This document shows, piece by piece, positions 7,789 to 11,568 of a stretch of 11,568 nt of DNA (positions are counted from its first letter, which is position 1; each line of letters starts with the position of its first letter). The stretch covers positions 1-11,568 of the forward strand of contig JAISII010000069.1 of the NCBI GenBank assembly GCA_031262125.1, given 5' to 3'. Below the pieces are notes generated by a model. It was not told the origin of the DNA. It did no database searches and saw only the letters and a program-made list of their open reading frames with translations. A program made the position numbers and the translations under genes. The stretch comes from Oscillospiraceae bacterium. Lineage in GTDB: Bacteria > Bacillota > Clostridia > Oscillospirales > Acutalibacteraceae.

Positions 7789-7796
7789 TTGCTTAA

Positions 7797-8210
7797 TTAT
7801 ACGCTGTCAGGACTCCACCAGTATTTTGCAGTAAAGTTGGGCTGTGCCATTGCACTAAGTTTAAGGCGTGCATCAAGATTATAGCTTGTTGGATAAGCGT
7901 CATGGTTCTCATAAATATAATTTATTAAATACAAACTGGTGAGCATATTCGTCTGTCTTTGTGGACCGGTGTCATACCAATAACCGTTTGTTCTTTGCCC
8001 TTGCGGTTGAACTTTAACTAATCCGCCGGAATAATAGTCGAACCAAATGGATGTGTCATCCTCTTTTGTGCGTTCAGGTCCAGCGTACCAACCGTTGTCC
8101 GGAAGGTCTAACAATACTTTTGTATCTGCTATATTCCCTGCACTTACATTAAACGCAAACAATGCCGTTGCAAACAATGTTATGAGAATAATAGATATAG
8201 CTTTTTTCAC
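7797..8210 (-). CDS. Small secreted cysteine-free protein, candidate bacteriocin-like product
   Basis: 137 residues from a GTG start with a strong AAGAAAGGAGG site eight bases upstream. MKKAISIILITLFATALFAF followed by NVSA is a classic Sec signal peptide, with cleavage predicted after Ala24, leaving about 113 residues. The mature protein has no cysteine and is rich in Tyr, Trp, Asn and Gly. It ends with AKYWWSPDSV. The C-terminal pattern (LDARLKL then W-SPDS) recalls small secreted families such as DUF2712 and lactococcin 972-like proteins, which lie beside ABC transporters in Firmicutes; this is recollection only. There is no double-glycine leader and no modification enzyme nearby, so export by Sec is expected. 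Its own promoter, excellent ribosome binding site and downstream hairpin suggest it is made in excess over the transporter. It could instead be a cell-surface structural or sensing protein. Confidence 0.85.
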   Translation of the reverse strand: MKKAISIILITLFATALFAFNVSAGNIADTKVLLDLPDNGWYAGPERTKEDDTSIWFDYYSGGLVKVQPQGQRTNGYWYDTGPQRQTNMLTSLYLINYIYENHDAYPTSYNLDARLKLSAMAQPNFTAKYWWSPDSV

Positions 8211-8262
8211 AATTTCCGCCTCCTTTCTTATAAATTTACAATTTTAACATCTGTATGATATT

Positions 8263-8291
8263 ATAATAACACTAAATGGTTTTAATGTCAA
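8263..8291 (-). promoter_or_regulatory. Promoter P1 of the secreted-protein gene
   Basis: On the - strand TTGACA (8286-8291), a 17-base spacer and TATTAT (8263-8268) preceded by TGT, an extended -10. A TATAAT at 8260-8265 lies at 20 bases from the -35 and is less likely. The predicted leader is about 45 bases. The spacer contains the TTAAAACCATTTAG motif discussed in the findings. Confidence 0.8.
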
Positions 8292-8325
8292 CAAAAATTG
8301 TGAAATATTTTTGGTTATGTTATGT

Positions 8326-8342
8326 ATGTTGCTTAACAACAT
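8326..8342. promoter_or_regulatory. Inverted repeat ATGTTG-N5-CAACAT upstream of P1
   Basis: A perfect six-base inverted repeat centred about 45 bases upstream of the P1 -35 box and a few bases after the stop of the lone permease. No T-run follows on either strand, so it is not a terminator. Its position would suit an activator or repressor site, but six-base arms in AT-rich DNA can arise by chance. Confidence 0.35.
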
Positions 8343-8344
8343 GT

Positions 8345-8362
8345 TTATCTAATATGTCTCAC
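8345..8362 (-). pseudogene. Vestigial start of the downstream permease gene at the duplication border
   Basis: In the parent copy a GTG at 6132, inside the permease 3' end, starts the next gene (VRLFK). The duplicate keeps the same ribosome binding site-like GGGGGC, seven A's and GTGAGAC, but then reads VRHIR and stops at 8345. Similarity ends immediately after GTGAGAC, so this marks the end of the duplicated block. Confidence 0.55.
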
Positions 8363-9170
8363 TTTTTTTGCCCCCAACAACATAAATTACAAGGACGGCA
8401 AGCAAAATTACACCAACCTCGGCAAGTGCGATTGGCACGGTTGAGTTTTTTGCTGTCCCCGTTTCTAACCAATATTGAATGTTTATATCATAAACATTAA
8501 TAAAGCGGCTTAAAAACGAAATTAATTGAACAAAAACAAAAGGAATTATTAAAACTACATACTCGTATTTTATAAAATATGTGCTACTTAGTGCAATGCT
8601 TGCAAAAATGCCGGAGATAAAAAAATACACCAGCAAATATGTGGCAATGTACAAAAGCGGAAAAGCGTAAAACAACTCAATTCCTACTGATTGAGAATCC
8701 ACAACTCCGGTTTGCCCTTTAGCTATAGGGTCGGGCATAATGGCCGGGAAAAGTGTTGCCGTAATACAAAAGTTAATTATCAGCGGAATAACTATTGCAC
8801 AACCGCCTGTTAAAAACACCGAAATAAATTTTGCAAATAAATAGTCCTGTTTTTTGCCACGGGTATAGAGGTTTTTTATATACCCTGTCTTAATATCCCT
8901 TTTTAAGCTGCCGGCATAGGGTATTGCTGCAAGCAACGGCATAAGAGATAAAAAAATATAACTAAATGTAGATGTCATTCCGCCTATCCATTGCCCGAAC
9001 AAAGATAGCGGTATACCGCCTTTATCAACACTCGGCTTTTGCCAAACTAATTCAGGTGCAGACTCAAAAACAATGTGGGCAATGCAAATGCCTAAGCCTA
9101 TTGCAATACTCAGCAAAAAATCTCGGTTTCTAAAACCTCTTGATAATTCAATTTTTAAAATATTTTTCAT
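8349..9170 (-). CDS. Lone ABC-2 type permease, duplicate of the operon permease at 6119-6937
   Basis: 273 residues beginning MKNILKIELSRGFRNRDF, with the same six-segment ABC-2 layout and the same coupling region (SLKRDIKTGYIKNLYTRG) as its paralogue. Identity is about 75% by hand count with one single-residue indel; differences concentrate in external loops (about 36-75 and 141-165) and in some membrane faces. It has no ATPase gene of its own, so it would have to use the one at 3764-4441. The ATG is fixed by homology and by an in-frame stop four codons upstream. There is no visible Shine-Dalgarno sequence before it (aagcaaaacataaa), so translation may be weak. Its last bases keep the GGGGGC-A7-GTG arrangement that starts the next gene in the parent copy. 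It may form an alternative transporter with different specificity, or be a decaying duplicate. Confidence 0.85.
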   Translation of the reverse strand: MKNILKIELSRGFRNRDFLLSIAIGLGICIAHIVFESAPELVWQKPSVDKGGIPLSLFGQWIGGMTSTFSYIFLSLMPLLAAIPYAGSLKRDIKTGYIKNLYTRGKKQDYLFAKFISVFLTGGCAIVIPLIINFCITATLFPAIMPDPIAKGQTGVVDSQSVGIELFYAFPLLYIATYLLVYFFISGIFASIALSSTYFIKYEYVVLIIPFVFVQLISFLSRFINVYDINIQYWLETGTAKNSTVPIALAEVGVILLAVLVIYVVGGKKSETY

Positions 9171-9241
9171 TTTATGTTTTGCTTAAACTACTTTCGCATT
9201 CTATCTATAAAAAATTTCAAATGTTAATATCTGATGATATT

Positions 9242-9270
9242 ATATTAAACCATTAAGATTTTATTGTCAA
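9242..9270 (-). promoter_or_regulatory. Promoter P2 of the lone permease
   Basis: On the - strand TTGACA (9265-9270), a 17-base spacer and TAATAT (9242-9247). As in P1, a TATAAT lies at 20 bases from the -35 (9239-9244). The sequence continues TATCATCAGATATTAACATT, clearly similar to the P1 leader. The predicted untranslated leader is about 65 bases. The -35 box sits in an ATTGT-CA-ACAAT inverted repeat (9264-9275). Confidence 0.7.
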
Positions 9271-9460
9271 CAATTTTGTTATATTTAATAATGTAGTACT
9301 TAATATGGTTTAATGATACGGTTAAAAAGAATTGAAGCAAAACCCTATATGTGCTTAAATCGTATCAACTATATTATTGGTTCAACGGCTTTGCTTTCGG
9401 TAGCTAAAATAAGTCAGCAACAAATATTAATATGGATTGAAATTATTTACAATAATTTAA

Positions 9461-9489
9461 TTGAAAAACAGCAAGGATTATGCTATAAT
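9461..9489 (+). promoter_or_regulatory. Strong-looking + strand promoter with no gene behind it
   Basis: TTGAAA (9461-9466), exactly 17 bases, then TATAAT (9484-9489) preceded by TGC, an extended -10. This is as good a sigma-A match as any in the window. Transcription would start near 9496, at the edge of the TGATAACA repeats. Confidence 0.65.
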
Positions 9490-9497
9490 TGTACCAC

Positions 9498-9530
9498 TGA
9501 TAACACAGGCTTGATAACATTTTGATAACA
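9498..9530 (+). repeat. Three direct copies of TGATAACA
   Basis: TGATAACA occurs at 9498-9505, 9512-9519 and 9523-9530 (offsets 14 and 11 bases), starting right at the predicted transcription start of the + strand promoter. The second and third copies extend to TTGATAACA. Spacing near one helical turn would suit a repressor operator or recombinase arm sites. Confidence 0.6.
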
Positions 9531-9654
9531 AGAGTTCAGTATAAACCATATGGTTAGGATAATTGAAATCAAAATGAGTAAAAAGGAATCAAATAGCCAA
9601 AGCAAAAATGTTTAACTCTATTTTTACTTTGGCGAGTGGGAGTAAATAAGAAAA

Positions 9655-9688
9655 CGGCTGAAAGCCCCGTATTTGCTGGGTTTTCGGC
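9655..9688 (-). terminator. Terminator for the alcohol dehydrogenase operon
   Basis: On the - strand GCCGAAAACCC (9688-9678) pairs with GGGCTTTCAGC (9667-9657) with two mismatches, around a ten-base loop, and is followed by CGTTTTCTT. It is about 160 bases past the dehydrogenase stop and is the only hairpin with a T-tail on that strand. Confidence 0.55.
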
Positions 9689-9703
9689 ACTTCAAATTAG
9701 TCG

Positions 9704-9726
9704 TTGATACTGATTTGATACTGATT
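9704..9726 (+). repeat. Tandem TTGATACTGAT repeat
   Basis: Two adjacent copies of the 11-base unit TTGATACTGAT (9704-9714 and 9715-9725), followed by a T-run. The unit shares TTGATA with the TGATAACA repeats at 9498-9530. Confidence 0.65.
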
Positions 9727-9757
9727 TTTTTACCACGTAAATATTTAGACAGAGTGC

Positions 9758-9797
9758 AAACTCCCGTCTGAACGCTAAGTTCAGATGGGAGTTTTTT
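9758..9797 (+). terminator. Intrinsic terminator on the + strand
   Basis: A 16-base stem (AAACTCCCGTCTGAAC at 9758-9773 with 9779-9794, one G:U pair) around a five-base loop, followed by a T-run ending at 9797. The T-run is on the + strand, although the nearest gene is on the - strand. This supports real + strand transcription through this region. Confidence 0.8.
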
Positions 9798-9849
9798 GCG
9801 TTGATTAAAAAGCAAGTTAGGCTGTTTATGCTTTAATTATTCTAATACA

Positions 9850-11016
9850 TTACAATGCTAAGTTCAATACTGACACAAATTTTGCTTTATCCAAAGGAAT
9901 ATAATGACCTACGGTTTTTGTTCCGTTTACGGTTGCACGATTTGCCATTGCATTAAAATCTTTGTTGTCAATTCCAAGCTCATTCAGTGTTGTGTGCAGA
10001 TTTAGCAAGCGAAAAAATTTTTCAAGCTCCGCCGATAGCTTCGCTGCACACTCGCTTTCGGAGTGGTTATAAGAATCAACTCCAAACACACGAGTTGCAA
10101 GTTGTGATAATTTCCACGGTTTTTCTGTTGCGGCAAATTTTGTCCATGCAACCAGAACTACCGCCATTCCCTCGCCGTGTGTAATGCCGTATTGAGCACT
10201 CAATTCATGTTCGATTCGATGCGAACCCCAGTCGGCAATCCGTCCGGTATCCAACAGATTATTGTGTGCTATAGAGGCAAGCCATTGAATTTCGGCTCGT
10301 GCATTTAAATCATCCGGGCTTTTTATTACTCGCTCTCCGTTCACAAGCAGTGCTTTTACTGCTCCTTCTATCAGATAATCGGTTACATCCGTATGCTTAA
10401 CATCTGAAAAGTATCTTTCAAGCAAATGCGAAAGAATATCAGCAACACCGCAAGCAGTTTGATATTCGGGGAGCTTTAAAGTGTATTCCGGGTCCATAAT
10501 CGCAAATTTCGGAATGATTTTATCATCCTCAAAGCCCAATTTCCACTCACCGTTTGACAGAATTGCACAGTTAGAGGTTTCTGAACCGCTGGCGGGAAGC
10601 GTTGAAATAACACCAACAGGTACTGCAACATCGGGCAAAATACCTTTTTCAAAGAAATCCCATACATCACCTGCATAAGGAATACCGAGGGCGACCGCCT
10701 TTGCTGTATCTATAGCACTGCCACCACCAACTGCAAGCACAAAATCTACCTTTATCTCTTTTCCGAACACAGAGAGTTTTCGCACAAGCTCAATGGAGGG
10801 GTTTGGAACTACATCACCATTTTCATAAAAAGCAACACCAAGTTCCCGACAGGTATTCGCAACCGATTCATATATTCCCAATTCTTTGATGAAATCTCCG
10901 CTGTATACCAAGAGCAAAGAAGTTGCGTTTGCCTCTTTTAACAAACATCCTAATTTTTCTATCGAACCCGAACCAAACACGATTTTTGCAGGATTATAGT
11001 ATTGGAAATTTATCAT
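9850..11016 (-). CDS. Iron-containing alcohol dehydrogenase (butanol dehydrogenase / YqhD type)
   Basis: NAD(P)H-dependent cytoplasmic oxidoreductase interconverting alcohols and aldehydes; the substrate cannot be fixed from sequence. The 388-residue length is typical. The N terminus MINFQYYNPAKIVFGSGS matches the butanol dehydrogenase/YqhD subgroup. The nucleotide-binding motif VGGGSAIDTAKA is at about 96-107. STLPASGSETS follows at about 138-148. Metal ligands expected from the family are Asp193 and His197 (VADILSH), His266 (SHRIEH) and His280 (GITHGEG); the 4- and 14-residue spacings match FucO-like enzymes. The start has AAGGAG eight bases upstream, overlapping the stop of the preceding decarboxylase-like gene twelve bases away, so the two form an operon. 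No sign of damage. Confidence 0.95.
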   Translation of the reverse strand: MINFQYYNPAKIVFGSGSIEKLGCLLKEANATSLLLVYSGDFIKELGIYESVANTCRELGVAFYENGDVVPNPSIELVRKLSVFGKEIKVDFVLAVGGGSAIDTAKAVALGIPYAGDVWDFFEKGILPDVAVPVGVISTLPASGSETSNCAILSNGEWKLGFEDDKIIPKFAIMDPEYTLKLPEYQTACGVADILSHLLERYFSDVKHTDVTDYLIEGAVKALLVNGERVIKSPDDLNARAEIQWLASIAHNNLLDTGRIADWGSHRIEHELSAQYGITHGEGMAVVLVAWTKFAATEKPWKLSQLATRVFGVDSYNHSESECAAKLSAELEKFFRLLNLHTTLNELGIDNKDFNAMANRATVNGTKTVGHYIPLDKAKFVSVLNLAL

Positions 11017-11028
11017 TTCGGTATCTCC

Positions 11029-11568
11029 TTACTCAATGCCATTTCTCCAAGTGGCAGGTTTAAACTCATCCTTTATTGGAAGCAGCCTTTCATCAACATT
11101 AATTTTCAAAACAGAGTTGAAATTATTAGTTGCAATCATCTGTGCAGCAAAGCCTACAATCGCTACAATTTCGGAATCGGTATATGTAGCCTTTAATTGT
11201 GCAAACAATTCGTCTGATACATTGGTGGGGTCTTTTACAATTTGCTCGCCAAGCTTCTTTAATACTTCCTCTTTTTCACTTGGCGCAAAATCATTCGGGT
11301 TAATCCCAAGCTCTTTCAAATCGCTGATAAAGAAGAGTGAGCAGAGTTGGCAACTATTGGTAGTAGATACCGAATGTGCATAGATGGTTGCAGCTCGTAG
11401 ACCTACAATTTCCACCAACCTTTTCCAAGAAGTGTACCAACCCATAAATGCGTCATAGGTTGCATAGTCTAAAAGTAATGCCTGCTTCATGTTTGTAAGT
11501 TTGCCTGTTTCTTTAAGAGAAATGTAAGCTTCTTTGGCTTTGCCCTCCGCTTTGTTTTCTGTGATAAA
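11029..11568 (-). CDS. Carboxymuconolactone decarboxylase / AhpD-family protein, 5'-truncated by window edge
   Basis: The frame is open to the end of the window with no stop, so the Met at 11490 is internal. The upstream residues (ENKAEGKAKEAYISLKETG) read as normal protein, and the true start lies beyond 11568. The family comprises small helical proteins acting as decarboxylases, peroxidase partners or of unknown role. The visible 179 residues contain GLRAATIYAHSVSTTNSCQ followed by LC. The pair CQLC corresponds to the CXXC redox motif of AhpD-like members. The His that normally follows the second Cys is not present in SLFFISD. A second helical repeat appears later (FAQLKATYTDSEIVAIVGF), as expected for CMD proteins. 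It is co-transcribed with the downstream alcohol dehydrogenase, suggesting a role in aldehyde or redox metabolism. Family assignment is fairly sure; function is open. Confidence 0.8.
   Translation of the reverse strand, partial: FITENKAEGKAKEAYISLKETGKLTNMKQALLLDYATYDAFMGWYTSWKRLVEIVGLRAATIYAHSVSTTNSCQLCSLFFISDLKELGINPNDFAPSEKEEVLKKLGEQIVKDPTNVSDELFAQLKATYTDSEIVAIVGFAAQMIATNNFNSVLKINVDERLLPIKDEFKPATWRNGIE

Larger units (their letters stand above)
9497..9797 (+). ncRNA. Possible + strand non-coding RNA of about 300 nt
   Basis: The interval runs from the predicted start site of the promoter at 9461-9489 to the + strand terminator ending at 9797. It has no credible protein gene; the best small frame is 13 codons at 9574-9615 without a ribosome binding site. 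It contains a perfect 12-base palindrome AACCATATGGTT (9544-9555) and an imperfect hairpin at 9655-9688. I do not recognise a known RNA family. The alternative is the scar of an excised or decayed mobile element. Confidence 0.3.
9171..9849. other. Non-coding region of 679 bases with promoters, repeats and terminators
   Basis: I see no convincing protein gene here on either strand. It contains the promoter of the lone permease (9242-9270), copies of a TTAAACCAT-type motif (9245-9257, 9299-9313, 9544-9555), a + strand promoter (9461-9489), TGATAACA repeats (9498-9530), TTGATACTGAT repeats (9704-9725), a - strand terminator (9655-9688) and a + strand terminator (9758-9797). Confidence 0.75.

Noticed and set aside
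7797..8210. Double-glycine leader (SGG) in the small secreted protein, implying a peptidase-type bacteriocin exporter
   Set aside because: The GG lies in the middle of the mature region and a clear Sec signal peptide precedes it; no C39 peptidase-containing transporter is present.
8260..8265. TATAAT as the -10 of P1 (and its counterpart at 9239-9244 in P2)
   Set aside because: It is a perfect hexamer but 20 bases from TTGACA, outside the usual spacing; TATTAT/TAATAT at 17 bases fits better.
9313..9525. 70-codon + strand frame in the region upstream of the lone permease
   Set aside because: No ribosome binding site before the ATG, it runs through the promoter at 9461-9489 and into the TGATAACA repeats, and its composition looks like translated AT-rich spacer.
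9498..9530. CRISPR-like array
   Set aside because: Repeats are only eight bases with spacers of six and three bases; no cas genes or longer repeats.
9574..9615. 13-codon frame MSKKESNSQSKNV, possibly the start of a lost gene
   Set aside because: No ribosome binding site and too short to judge; kept only as a weak hint that something was deleted here.
9624..9815. 63-codon - strand frame that could be an integrase C-terminal remnant
   Set aside because: It reads through both hairpins (9758-9797 and 9655-9688) and the tandem TTGATACTGAT repeat; no recombinase catalytic residues are visible.

Overview
The window looks like chromosomal DNA of a low-GC Clostridia-type Firmicute. The evidence is the AT-rich composition, the lspA-rluD pair (the same order as lspA-ylyB in Bacillus), frequent GTG and TTG starts with AGGAGG-like ribosome binding sites, and a BcrA/LanF-style peptide ABC transporter. 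The species cannot be named from sequence alone.

Bases 1-3085 (+ strand) are housekeeping genes: the 3' part of lspA (signal peptidase II), an overlapping rluD-type 23S rRNA pseudouridine synthase, and a complete guaA (GMP synthase) closed by a strong intrinsic terminator.

Bases 3175-9290 (- strand) are an accessory cluster of eight genes in three blocks. Read in transcription order they are: a lone ABC-2 permease (8349-9170) with its own promoter; a small cysteine-free, aromatic-rich secreted protein (7797-8210) with a very good promoter and ribosome binding site; an intercistronic hairpin; then a tightly packed set of lipoprotein, three membrane proteins/permeases, a LanF/BcrA-type ATPase carrying a Glu in place of the Q-loop Gln, and a membrane-anchored extracytoplasmic protein. 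The first permease of the packed set and the lone permease are paralogues, about 75% identical by my hand count, duplicated almost exactly from start codon to stop codon. The arrangement suggests a bacteriocin-like secreted peptide with an immunity/export ABC system, or a peptide-sensing/detoxification system. The chemistry of the product is not established.

Bases 9171-9849 contain no convincing protein gene. They hold the promoter of the lone permease, a convincing + strand promoter (TTGAAA-N17-TATAAT), two groups of TTGATA-type direct repeats, a - strand terminator and a + strand terminator. Together these could delimit an unannotated + strand RNA of about 300 nt, or mark a mobile-element scar.

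Bases 9850-11568 (- strand) are a two-gene operon: a carboxymuconolactone-decarboxylase-family protein whose 5' end lies outside the window, followed by an iron-containing alcohol dehydrogenase of the butanol dehydrogenase/YqhD type.
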